A DNA stretch of 6,228 nucleotides from JBGPLH01 sp041486365 [NCBI: Thermodesulfobacteriota bacterium] (GTDB lineage Bacteria; JAUYMQ01), in NCBI GenBank assembly GCA_041486365.1, contig JBGPLH010000203.1, forward strand, positions 1 through 6,228. The letters are read 5' to 3'. The notes beneath the pieces were generated by a model. It did not search any database, had not been told where the DNA came from, and saw nothing but the letters and a program-made list of their open reading frames with translations. Shown here piece by piece: positions 1 to 5,706 of the stretch (the first letter of the stretch is position 1; each line of letters begins with the position of its first letter). Position numbers and translations under genes: made by a program.

Positions 1-174
1 CCGGACGGATGCGGACGCGGAGTCGTTGATCGGTCGCGGGAGAAAACAGAGAGGGGAGCACGGTGCCTTATCGATCGCGATGAAGTCGCGCGCCATTGGA
101 AACGGGGTGCCCGCTCGCACTGGGAAGCCTTCTCGACCGCCGCATCTCAAGGTCGGCCCGCGATGCGCGCAGGA

Positions 175-197
175 CCTCCGGGTGGCGCACCCGGGGG
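175..197. other. GC-rich stem-loop
   Basis: CCGGGTG (178-184) and CACCCGG (188-194) pair perfectly around a 3-nt loop (GCG). Three more pairs at the base, one of them G-U, extend the stem to 10 bp. No T-run follows, so a classic intrinsic terminator is not supported. It may end transcription from a gene to the left, or be chance in GC-rich DNA. Confidence 0.4.
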
Positions 198-246
198 CGG
201 CCGCGCGGAGCATAGCATAGCGACCGTTCACCGGCAGGACGTCGGC

Positions 247-275
247 TTGACGGCTTCCCGGGGTATCCCTACTCT
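247..275 (+). promoter_or_regulatory. Weak sigma70-like promoter for MFS gene
   Basis: TTGACG (247-252) matches the -35 consensus at 5 of 6 positions. Exactly 17 bp later comes TACTCT (270-275), a poor -10 with 3 of 6 matches. A start near 282 would give a leader of about 100 nt before the ATG at 383. It would also argue against the upstream in-frame GTG at 281 as the start codon. The -10 is weak, so this is tentative. Confidence 0.25.
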
Positions 276-382
276 CGGCGGTGCCGTTCGTCCCCCTGCC
301 CGAACACCGAGTGCGCGCTCCTTGTCAGGCCTTCCCGGCCGCCGCTTCACCGCGGACCGAAGGCCGGATTCCCGGCGACCGA

Positions 383-1690
383 ATGCCTTCCCATCCCCGC
401 GCCGCCGGCCTCGCCCACACGTCGAGGCTCTTCTACGGCTGGCGGATCGTGGCCGTCGCCTTCCTCTGCCACTTCATCTCAACGGGATTCGTCTTCTACT
501 GCTACGGCGTTTTCTTCAGACCGCTGCAGGACCTCTTCGGCTGGTCACGCCTCACGGTCGGCGGCGGGCTCTACGTCGTCTCTCTCCTCTCGGCCGTCTA
601 CTCGCTGCTCGCTGCACGGATCATGGACTCGGCGGGGATCCGCCGCACGATGATCCTCGGCGCATGCAGCTTGAGCCTCGGCTTCGCCTCGCTGCACTTC
701 ATCCGGAACCTCTGGCAGTACTACCTCGTGCTGGGACTCCTCGTGGCCTTCGGCGCCGACTGCATGGGCGCGCTGCCCTCCAACACGGTCGTGGCGCACT
801 GGTTCGAGCGCAGGCGCGGCAAGGCGCTGGGCATCGCCACGATGGGTCTCTCGCTCTCGGGGCTCGTCCTCGTCCCTTCGATCACCGCGCTGGTGCACCG
901 GATCGGACTGCGCGACACCTATTTTGTCCTGGCGCTGGCCATTCTCGTCGTCGTGATCCCGCCCGTCGCCCTCGTCATCGTGGACCGTCCCGAGGACCTC
1001 GGCCTCGCGCCCGACGGCGACCGGCGCGTGCCCGAGGAAGCGGCGGACGTGCCCCTCATGGTCCCGGCGTCCACCGAGAACGCCTACCTGGCCCGCCCCG
1101 ATTATCTCCAGAGCACGACGTCCCCCCTCCGCGAGCGCGCGTTCTGGCTCCTGATCTCCTCCTTCGCCCTCGTCCACATGGCGCTCGGCGCGATCCTGAT
1201 CCACATGATCCCGCACTTCACCGACGTGGGGCTCTCTCCGTCCCGCTCGGCGCTCGCGCTCTCGATCGCGGCGGGAACAGGCGTGGGCGGAAAGTTCGTT
1301 TTCGGCTACCTCACCGATCACATCAGCAAGAAGACCGCCGTGCTCCTTTCCTACCTGACGCAGATCGCGGGGACACTGCTGCTGCTCGGTGCGCAGACGC
1401 CGCCGGCGGTCTACACCTTTGCGGCTCTCTTCGGTTTCGGGATGGGCGGCGCGGTGCCGCTTCAGGCGAGCGTCACGGCCGAGATCTTCGGGCGGCGCGC
1501 CTTCGCGTCGGTGAGCGGGCTGGCCAGCCTGTTCATGGTTCCCGTGCAGGCGATCGGCGCGCCGCTGGCGGGATGGATCTTCGATCGAACGGGCTCCTAT
1601 GACCGCGCCTGGGTGATCTTCCTCGTCAACTACGCGATCGCGACCTGGCTCCTCCTGAACCTCGACATCCGGCCCCTTCGCCGGCGCTGA
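383..1690 (+). CDS. MFS transporter, OFA/monocarboxylate-type
   Basis: A 435-residue major facilitator permease of the inner membrane, likely a 12-helix secondary transporter. Hydrophobic segments lie at about 18-40, 57-79, 89-108, 112-136, 147-170, 178-200, 252-277, 286-308, 318-336, 341-362, 376-396 and 408-428, with the usual long cytoplasmic loop (201-250) between the halves. A motif-A-like loop, ARIMDSAGIRR (78-88), follows TM2, and its counterpart GYLTDHISKK (308-317) follows TM8. The N-terminal YGWRIV, the WFERRRGKALG stretch (140-150) and the DRPEDLGLAPDG run after TM6 (201-212) are typical of bacterial oxalate/formate antiporter and monocarboxylate-like permeases. The substrate cannot be read from sequence; a carboxylate is an inference from the family. 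The frame extends up to a GTG at 281, but those 34 residues are polar and proline-rich. The ATG at 383 begins just before the first conserved residues and is preferred, although neither start has a clear Shine-Dalgarno. The gene is convergent with the stress-protein gene. Confidence 0.92.
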   Translation: MPSHPRAAGLAHTSRLFYGWRIVAVAFLCHFISTGFVFYCYGVFFRPLQDLFGWSRLTVGGGLYVVSLLSAVYSLLAARIMDSAGIRRTMILGACSLSLGFASLHFIRNLWQYYLVLGLLVAFGADCMGALPSNTVVAHWFERRRGKALGIATMGLSLSGLVLVPSITALVHRIGLRDTYFVLALAILVVVIPPVALVIVDRPEDLGLAPDGDRRVPEEAADVPLMVPASTENAYLARPDYLQSTTSPLRERAFWLLISSFALVHMALGAILIHMIPHFTDVGLSPSRSALALSIAAGTGVGGKFVFGYLTDHISKKTAVLLSYLTQIAGTLLLLGAQTPPAVYTFAALFGFGMGGAVPLQASVTAEIFGRRAFASVSGLASLFMVPVQAIGAPLAGWIFDRTGSYDRAWVIFLVNYAIATWLLLNLDIRPLRRR

Positions 1691-1707
1691 GGGCCCGCAA
1701 GCGCGAC

Positions 1708-1734
1708 GGGCGAGGCCCCTCCCGGACCTCGCCC
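1708..1734. terminator. Hairpin in convergent gap, first of two
   Basis: GGGCGAGG (1708-1715) pairs perfectly with CCTCGCCC (1727-1734) across an 11-nt loop. It lies 17 nt after the transporter stop codon, in the gap between two converging genes, the expected place for a bidirectional terminator. There is no T-run on either strand, so termination efficiency is uncertain and Rho or stem-only termination is possible. Confidence 0.55.
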
Positions 1735-1755
1735 ATCCTCCGTCCCGCCGGCGAC

Positions 1756-1775
1756 CCGCCGCGACCCCGCGGCGG
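1756..1775. terminator. Hairpin in convergent gap, second of two
   Basis: CCGCCGCG (1756-1763) and CGCGGCGG (1768-1775) form a perfect 8-bp stem with a 4-nt ACCC loop. It sits 6 bp beyond the stop codon of the minus-strand stress-protein gene, so it most likely ends that transcript. No T-run follows on the minus strand. Confidence 0.55.
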
Positions 1776-1781
1776 CCGGCC

Positions 1782-2279
1782 TCAATCTTCGCTCTTCGCG
1801 TCTTCCTCTCCCACCGGGTAGCGGATCGTCAGCACCGGACAGGGAGCCGTCTTGAGCACCCGCGTCATGGTGCTCCCCCGGATGCTCTGCTGGAGCGTCT
1901 TCTCCGAGTGGGTTCCCATCACGATCAGATGGGCCCGTATGTCGGCCGCCTCCCGCAGGATCTCGTCGGCGAAGGAGCCGTGCGTCACGATCGTGCGCGT
2001 CTTCTTCGAGCACTTGAACGTGGGGCACACCTTCTCGAGGATGTCGTCCACCCTCTGGCGGAAAACCTTGTCGTACATCTCAGGCTCCCGGAGCTCCTGC
2101 GAGTAGAGCGGATCCTTCTCCTTCGGATCGGCGAAGACATGGATGGCGCAGATCTCCGAGTCGTAGTGCTCCGCCAGGTCGTGCGCCATGCGGAAGGCCT
2201 GCTCCGAGTGGGGGCACATGGACAGGGGAACGAGGATCCGCTTCACCTGAATGGGGGTGACCGCGTTCAAGCTCCTCAC
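1782..2279 (-). CDS. Universal stress protein (UspA family)
   Basis: A 165-residue single-domain cytoplasmic protein with the Usp alpha/beta fold, close to the usual 140-160. The first strand is KRILVPLS (13-20). A central region leads to strand AHLIVMGTH (116-124), the nucleotide-loop region 122-137 and the final strand APCPVLTIRYP (145-155). Two positions that usually mark ATP-binding members differ. The Asp normally following the first strand (VPLDGS-type) is Ser20, and the G-2x-G-9x-G-[ST] motif reads G122-2x-S125-9x-G135-S136, with Ser for the middle Gly. ATP binding is therefore doubtful. A Cys pair, C85-x4-C90, sits in the variable middle region. Members modulate survival under starvation, oxidative or membrane stress, often through partners; the partner here is unknown. 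The GTG at 2279 is the furthest in-frame start before a stop. It lacks a well-spaced ribosome site, and a GTG at codon 12 is an alternative. The gene is divergent from hflX. Confidence 0.9.
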   Translation of the reverse strand: MRSLNAVTPIQVKRILVPLSMCPHSEQAFRMAHDLAEHYDSEICAIHVFADPKEKDPLYSQELREPEMYDKVFRQRVDDILEKVCPTFKCSKKTRTIVTHGSFADEILREAADIRAHLIVMGTHSEKTLQQSIRGSTMTRVLKTAPCPVLTIRYPVGEEDAKSED

Positions 2280-2316
2280 CTCCAGGCTTTGTCGACCCCC
2301 GCGTCCTCAGAGTCAG

Positions 2317-2333
2317 CCCTCGCTTCGGGAGGG
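2317..2333. other. Small UUCG-tetraloop hairpin
   Basis: Read on the plus strand, CCCTC (2317-2321) pairs with GAGGG (2329-2333). Inside is a C-TTCG-G tetraloop with one bulged G. On the minus strand this lies in the presumed leader of the stress-protein gene, where the loop becomes CGAA. The function is unknown and it may be chance. Confidence 0.3.
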
Positions 2334-2364
2334 ACCTTCGGACGGGGGACATCCGGCCCGAGGA

Positions 2365-2399
2365 CCGGACGGGAAGAGCAGAGGGACTGTCCCGTCCGG
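2365..2399. repeat. Perfect 10-bp inverted repeat in divergent region
   Basis: CCGGACGGGA (2365-2374) is repeated in inverse orientation as TCCCGTCCGG (2390-2399) around a 15-nt spacer. A further direct copy of the core CGGACGGG occurs at 2339-2346. The repeat lies between the diverging stress-protein and hflX genes. Its right arm abuts an AT-rich stretch (2401-2408) that could be the -10 of the stress-protein promoter. It could be a dimeric-regulator operator or, in the minus-strand transcript, a leader stem-loop. No known regulator consensus is recognised. Confidence 0.5.
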
Positions 2400-2400
2400 C

Positions 2401-2430
2401 TCTATATCACACCCCCCGCCGACAGCACAA
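2401..2430 (-). promoter_or_regulatory. Possible promoter for stress-protein gene
   Basis: On the minus strand TTGTGC (complement of 2425-2430) is followed after 18 bp by TATAGA (complement of 2401-2406). These match 3 of 6 and 4 of 6 consensus positions. The core TCTATATC is the most AT-rich patch of an otherwise GC-rich intergenic region. A start near 2394 would fall in the inverted repeat and give a leader of about 115 nt. This is weak evidence and the alignment of boxes is not unique. Confidence 0.22.
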
Positions 2431-2468
2431 CGCGCCCTCCGGGCCGGGGCACGACGGGGCGTATTCCG

Positions 2469-2497
2469 TTGATTTCCCCCGGCCGGCTGACTATCTT
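2469..2497 (+). promoter_or_regulatory. Sigma70-like promoter for hflX
   Basis: TTGATT (2469-2474) and TATCTT (2492-2497) each match 4 of 6 consensus positions and are separated by exactly 17 bp. The predicted start, near 2504, leaves only about 16 nt before the GTG at 2520 chosen as the hflX start. It also rules out the in-frame TTG at 2496, which overlaps the -10. This is the best promoter candidate in the window, but it is read by eye only. Confidence 0.42.
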
Positions 2498-2519
2498 GGA
2501 CCGGTCGCCTGCAAGCCCG

Positions 2520-4328
2520 GTGGAACCCCCGGCCGGCGGACCAGGCGTCCCGGAGGCTTCCACGAACCGACTCTTCGGCAACACCCAGGGTCTCAAGCCC
2601 AGCCAGATCAAGCGGATCCAGCACGTATACCGCCGCAAGATCCCGCCACACCAGGTCCTGACCCAGGAGTTGGCCCGCTATCTCGCCGAGATCTCCTTCG
2701 AGACCGGGCGCCAGATCGGCGTCCTCGTCAACCGGAAGGGGCAGATCGAGTACGTGGTCGTGGGGGACGCGAAGGCGATATTCCTCCCCGACTTCAAGCG
2801 CCTGCGCGCCGGCGAATCGCGCTTCCGCGGGCTTCGCTTCGTCCATACCCATCTGCACGACGAGCCCCTGACCCGGGACGATCTCACCGACCTCTCGCTT
2901 CTCCGGCTGGACCTCATGGTGGCCATCGGCCTGGACGGCCAGGGCTTCCCGCAGACGGCCCATGCCGCGCACCTGCTTCCCCGTTCGGCCCTGGAGGAAG
3001 GGAACGGACACTCCCCCGACAAGCCGGCTTCGGGCGATGCGCAGAACGGACGGAGCGCCAATCGCGCGTCCGCCTACCGGTTCCTCGACCCGGTTCATCC
3101 GTCACGGCTCGACGTGGATTTCCTCGACCTCATGCGCAACCTCGAGGAGGAATTCGCACGCGTGCAGGGCCCGCGGGCGGCGGCGGGCGGACCGGAGAAG
3201 GCGATCCTCGTCAAGGTGCGCACGAGCGGCTCCGCGGAGCAGGCCGACGCGGAGCTTGCGGAGCTGCGCGAGCTGGCGCGATCGAGCGGCGTGCGCGTGG
3301 TGGACGTGTTCACGCAGGCGCGCCATCGGTACGATGCGAAGACGCTGATCGGCAAGGGCAAGCTCGACGAGATGATGACCCACGGCGCGCAGCTCGGGGC
3401 CGATCTGGTGATCTTCGACCAGGATCTGACGCCGGCCCAGGCCCGGGAGATCGAGGCCGCCACCGAGCTCAAGGTGATCGACCGCACGCAGCTCATCCTC
3501 GACATCTTTTCCCAGCGGGCGCGGAGCCGGGACGGCAAAGTGCAGGTGGAGCTGGCCCAGCTCAAGTACCTGCTGCCGCGGCTCCAGAGCCGCGACGACG
3601 CGCTGTCGCGCCTCACGGGCGGGATCGGCGCGCGCGGCCCCGGCGAGACGCGTCTCGAAGTGGACCGCCGCCGGATCCGCGACCGGATCGCCAGGCTCGA
3701 GCGCGAGATCAGCACGCTCTCCCGCGGCCGCGAGCAGCGGCGCGCCCGGCGCAATCGCCGGGGGCTGCCGATCATCTCCATCGTGGGCTACACGAATGCC
3801 GGTAAGTCGACGTTGCTGAACGCCCTCACGAACAGCCACACGGCGACGGAAGACCGCCTCTTCGCCACGCTGGATCCCTCCTCCAAACGCCTGCGCTTCC
3901 CGCGGGACCAGGAGGCGATCATCACTGACACGGTGGGCTTCATCCGCGATCTGCCCAAGGACCTCGTGAACGCCTTCCGCGCGACGCTGGAAGAGCTAAG
4001 TGACGCGGATCTCCTGCTTCACGTGGCCGACGTGTCGAGCCCTCAGCTCGAGTCGCAGATCGCCGCGGTCGAGAAGATCCTCGAGAGACTCTCGCTCGAA
4101 GCAATTCCGCGGCTCCTCGTGCTGAACAAGTGCGACCAGATTGATTCCGCGGAGGCCGCGCACCTTGCGATTCGCCACCAGGCGGTGCCGATCTCGGCGT
4201 TGCGCCCTCAGACGCTCGGCCGGCTGGTGGGCCGTGTCCAGGAGATCCTCTGGCGCGAGACACCCACCGAGGAGGCCACCGAAACGGTCCGGGGCTGGGC
4301 GCCGTCGGTTCCCAAGGCGTGGGAATAA
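2520..4328 (+). CDS. hflX: HflX ribosome-associated GTPase, long form
   Basis: HflX binds the large ribosomal subunit, and GTP-driven splitting rescues stalled or hibernating ribosomes, notably after heat stress. With the GTG at 2520 the protein has 602 residues, well beyond the roughly 430 of compact HflX. Domains in order are: an N-terminal extension (about 15-220), the HflX-specific domain (about 225-330; VRTSG, GKGKLDE), a linking helical region with the signature GGIGARGPGETRLEVDRRR (367-385), and the G domain. G motifs are G1 GYTNAGKST (423-431), G2 with T450, G3 DTVG (470-473), G4 NKCD (536-539) and G5 SAL near 560. The start is uncertain. The frame stays open back to 1908, but that part is antisense to the stress-protein gene. 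Similarity to long HflX proteins begins near NTQGLKPSQIKR (about residue 21), and GTG 2520 lies 16 nt below a promoter candidate with no obvious Shine-Dalgarno. Residues 109-121, HTHLHDEPLTRDD, look JAMM-like. Confidence 0.94.
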   Translation: MEPPAGGPGVPEASTNRLFGNTQGLKPSQIKRIQHVYRRKIPPHQVLTQELARYLAEISFETGRQIGVLVNRKGQIEYVVVGDAKAIFLPDFKRLRAGESRFRGLRFVHTHLHDEPLTRDDLTDLSLLRLDLMVAIGLDGQGFPQTAHAAHLLPRSALEEGNGHSPDKPASGDAQNGRSANRASAYRFLDPVHPSRLDVDFLDLMRNLEEEFARVQGPRAAAGGPEKAILVKVRTSGSAEQADAELAELRELARSSGVRVVDVFTQARHRYDAKTLIGKGKLDEMMTHGAQLGADLVIFDQDLTPAQAREIEAATELKVIDRTQLILDIFSQRARSRDGKVQVELAQLKYLLPRLQSRDDALSRLTGGIGARGPGETRLEVDRRRIRDRIARLEREISTLSRGREQRRARRNRRGLPIISIVGYTNAGKSTLLNALTNSHTATEDRLFATLDPSSKRLRFPRDQEAIITDTVGFIRDLPKDLVNAFRATLEELSDADLLLHVADVSSPQLESQIAAVEKILERLSLEAIPRLLVLNKCDQIDSAEAAHLAIRHQAVPISALRPQTLGRLVGRVQEILWRETPTEEATETVRGWAPSVPKAWE

Positions 4329-4359
4329 CCGCGGCTTTCCCGGCACAGGCAGCTTTCTG

Positions 4360-4388
4360 TTGACAGCCCCCCGCTCCCGTGGAAGCTT
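4360..4388 (+). promoter_or_regulatory. Possible promoter for first fabH
   Basis: A perfect -35 hexamer TTGACA (4360-4365) is followed 17 bp later by AAGCTT (4383-4388), a poor -10 with 2 of 6 matches. The CTTGG at this offset is also present in the hflX promoter candidate (TATCTTGG). If used, transcription would start near 4395 and give a leader of about 125 nt. Read-through from hflX is the alternative, since no convincing terminator lies between the genes. Confidence 0.25.
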
Positions 4389-4485
4389 GGGGCAGGGCCG
4401 ACGTTCCCGACCCTCTCCCCATGGGATGACAGACTGAGAGCGGAGGGCCTCGCCGCGGCCGCACCCCTCCCCAAGACCGACCCTC

Positions 4486-4507
4486 GCGCGCCCGGACCGG
4501 GGCGCGC
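4486..4507 (+). promoter_or_regulatory. Leader stem-loop upstream of first fabH
   Basis: GCGCGCCC (4486-4493) pairs perfectly with GGGCGCGC (4500-4507) around a 6-nt loop (GGACCG). The stem ends only 4 nt before the GGAGG ribosome site and 13 nt before the ATG, so it could affect ribosome access. It lacks a T-run and is badly placed to be the hflX terminator. Confidence 0.45.
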
Positions 4508-4511
4508 ACCC

Positions 4512-4516
4512 GGAGG
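4512..4516 (+). promoter_or_regulatory. Ribosome binding site of first fabH
   Basis: GGAGG with a 4-nt spacer (TTTC) before the ATG at 4521. This strong site fixes the start codon. The second paralog has the same GGAGG-N4-ATG-CCC arrangement. Confidence 0.8.
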
Positions 4517-4520
4517 TTTC

Positions 4521-5516
4521 ATGCCCTTCGCCCGGATCGCCGGAACCGGCCGCTCCTTCGGCAATCGCCTGGTGACCAATGACGACCTGGCGCGTCTCAT
4601 GGACACGTCCGACGAATGGATCCAGCAGCGGACCGGGATCCAGACGCGTTACTGGACCGAGGACGGCCAGAGCTGCGCAGGCCTGGCGGCCGAGGCCACC
4701 GAGAAGGCGCTGGCCGCCGCGGGCATGGACAAGTCGGACATCGACCTCATCATCCTCGCGACACTCTCGGGCGACGCCTTCTTCCCTGGAGCGTCCGCGT
4801 TCCTGAACGACCGCCTCGGCCTCCCGGGTGTCCCCGCCCTGGACGTCCGCAATCAGTGCACCGGCTTCCTCTACGCCCTCGCCTCGGCCAACGCGATGAT
4901 CCGTTCCGGAATCTATCAACGCGTGCTGGTGGTCGGCGCGGAGATTCATTCCACCGGACTCGACATGTCCTCGCGGGGACGCGACATCACGGTGCTGTTC
5001 GGAGACGGCGCGGGGGCCGTGCTCCTCGAGGCGACGGAGGAGGAACGGGGGATCCTGTCGACGCACCTCCATGCCGACGGCCGTTTCGCCAAGGCGCTCT
5101 GGACCGACGCGCCCGCGAGCTCCCACCACCCCCTGCGGATCACGGCGGAGATGATGGAAGAGGGTTTGATCTATCCGAAGATGGAGGGGCGGCTGGTCTT
5201 CAAGCACGCGGTGGCGAAGCTGCCCGAGGTGATCAACGAAGCGCTGCAGCACAACAAGCTCTCGCTCGATGACATCGATCACTTCCTCTTCCACCAGGCC
5301 AATCTGCGCATCAACGAATTCGTGGCAGGCGCCATGGGCATTCCGGAGGCGAAGGTCCAGAACAACATCCAGAAGTATGGCAACACCTCCGCCGCCGCGA
5401 TCCCGATCCTGCTGGACGAGTTGCAGGAATCGGGGAAGATCCGGGAGGGGCAGCTGCTGCTCCTGGCCGGTTTCGGATCCGGCTTCACGTGGGGATCCTG
5501 CCTGGTGCGCTGGTAG
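4521..5516 (+). CDS. fabH: Beta-ketoacyl-ACP synthase III, paralog 1
   Basis: A cytoplasmic thiolase-fold condensing enzyme of 331 residues (E. coli FabH has 317). FabH joins an acyl-CoA primer to malonyl-ACP to start fatty-acid synthesis. The catalytic triad is complete: Cys113 in NQCTGFLYAL, His258 in FLFHQANLRI and Asn288 in YGNTSAAAIP. The His-Asn spacing of 30 equals that of E. coli. CoA-contact residues also appear conserved: W33 and R37 in DEWIQQRTGI, and R152 in SRGRD. The C-terminal GFGSGFTWG (317-325) is typical. The segment SSHHPLRITAEMMEEGLIYPKMEGRLVFKHA (about 200-230) is longer than in E. coli and belongs to a KAS III subgroup I associate with environmental bacteria. The primer is unknown: acetyl-, branched- or longer acyl-CoA are all possible, and a role outside membrane lipid synthesis cannot be excluded. 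No other fab genes are adjacent on the hflX side. A second paralog follows after 190 bp. Confidence 0.92.
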   Translation: MPFARIAGTGRSFGNRLVTNDDLARLMDTSDEWIQQRTGIQTRYWTEDGQSCAGLAAEATEKALAAAGMDKSDIDLIILATLSGDAFFPGASAFLNDRLGLPGVPALDVRNQCTGFLYALASANAMIRSGIYQRVLVVGAEIHSTGLDMSSRGRDITVLFGDGAGAVLLEATEEERGILSTHLHADGRFAKALWTDAPASSHHPLRITAEMMEEGLIYPKMEGRLVFKHAVAKLPEVINEALQHNKLSLDDIDHFLFHQANLRINEFVAGAMGIPEAKVQNNIQKYGNTSAAAIPILLDELQESGKIREGQLLLLAGFGSGFTWGSCLVRW

Positions 5517-5532
5517 GGCGCTGGTAGGGCGC
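5507..5532. repeat. 11-bp tandem repeat across fabH stop
   Basis: GCGCTGGTAGG occurs at 5507-5517 and again at 5518-5528, followed by a partial third unit GCGC (5529-5532). The first copy encodes the last residues and the TAG stop of fabH paralog 1. The second copy repeats the TGGTAG out of frame, just downstream. It looks like a recent slippage duplication and has no evident coding effect. Confidence 0.85.
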
Positions 5533-5545
5533 GATGGGGATCGAT

Positions 5546-5559
5546 CGCCGCGCGCGGCG
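5546..5559. repeat. 14-bp GC palindrome after first fabH
   Basis: CGCCGCGCGCGGCG is a perfect 14-bp palindrome. It lies 30 bp after the fabH stop and forms part of a palindrome-dense intergenic region. It could contribute to termination, but there is no loop of normal size and no T-run. Confidence 0.4.
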
Positions 5560-5576
5560 TGGGCCTCTTCGAATCC

Positions 5577-5590
5577 GGCGCCCGGGCGCC
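5577..5590. repeat. 14-bp GC palindrome, second
   Basis: GGCGCCCGGGCGCC is a perfect 14-bp palindrome located 17 bp after the preceding palindrome. As RNA it could fold with a small central loop. The role is unknown. Confidence 0.4.
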
Positions 5591-5624
5591 TGGGCCCCCA
5601 TGAAAGGCGATATCTAGGCCACGG

Positions 5625-5653
5625 CCCGCCGGCCGCCCGCGGGCTCGGGCGGG
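5625..5653. repeat. Nested GC inverted repeat between fabH genes
   Basis: CCCGCC (5625-5630) can pair with GGCGGG (5648-5653), enclosing the 10-bp palindrome GCCCGCGGGC (5635-5644). It is part of the dense secondary-structure potential of the 190-bp spacer. GC bias alone can generate such elements. Confidence 0.35.
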
Positions 5654-5663
5654 AGGACAGGAC

Positions 5664-5687
5664 CCCTTTCGGCCGTCACCGGAAGGG
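5664..5687 (+). promoter_or_regulatory. Leader stem-loop upstream of second fabH
   Basis: CCCTTTCGG (5664-5672) pairs with CCGGAAGGG (5679-5687) as a 9-bp stem with one G-U pair and a 6-nt loop (CCGTCA). It ends 10 nt before the ribosome site of the second paralog. The position mirrors the stem-loop ahead of the first paralog, although the sequence differs. Confidence 0.45.
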
Positions 5688-5697
5688 AGGATGCTCC

Positions 5698-5704
5698 GGA
5701 GGAG
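5698..5704 (+). promoter_or_regulatory. Ribosome binding site of second fabH
   Basis: GGAGGAG with its GGAGG core 4 nt before the ATG at 5707. It supports this start over the out-of-frame ATG at 5691, which abuts GGGAGG with no spacer. Confidence 0.8.
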
Positions 5705-5706
5705 TC

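Larger units (their letters stand above)
1..382. other. Left-edge non-coding stretch
   Basis: I find no convincing gene in this stretch. The frames open here are short and arginine/proline-rich, as expected of random GC-rich DNA. One frame ends at a TGA at 27-29 and could be the tail of a gene lying to the left, but eight codons are too few to judge. What can be pointed out is a strong GC hairpin (175-197), a short CATAG direct repeat (211-220) and a promoter-like pair at 247-275 aimed at the transporter gene. Confidence 0.5.

Noticed and set aside
63-220. GTG mini-frame (63-83) after a GAGGGGAG purine run, overlapping by ATGA a 46-codon frame (80-220)
   Set aside because: The Shine-Dalgarno-like run is attractive, but the first frame is only 6 codons long. 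The 46-residue product has no recognisable features, and a GC-rich hairpin lies inside it.
163-1602. 479-residue plus-strand frame overlapping the MFS gene
   Set aside because: It is an alternative frame of the transporter gene and is extremely Arg/Pro-rich, while the other frame gives a clear 12-helix permease.
1908-2519. Upstream in-frame extension of hflX
   Set aside because: It runs antisense through the stress-protein gene and across promoter-like sequence. Its translation is unrelated to HflX, so a start at 2520 is preferred.
4220-4227. GCTGGTGG, identical to the E. coli Chi octamer
   Set aside because: A single occurrence inside a coding region of a GC-rich genome is expected by chance, and Chi sequences differ between lineages.
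4321-4341. GGGAA...TTCCC as an hflX terminator
   Set aside because: The stem is only 5 bp with an 11-nt loop and no T-run, and it overlaps the stop codon region.
3996-5294. 432-residue open frame on the minus strand across the end of hflX and first fabH
   Set aside because: It is antisense to two firmly identified genes, has low-complexity R/G/E/H-rich composition with no recognisable domain, and has a length expected from GC-rich third positions.
5588-5616. TATCTA (5611-5616) as a promoter for the second fabH
   Set aside because: No TTGA-like hexamer lies 16-18 bp upstream, and the match to the -10 consensus is only 3 of 6.
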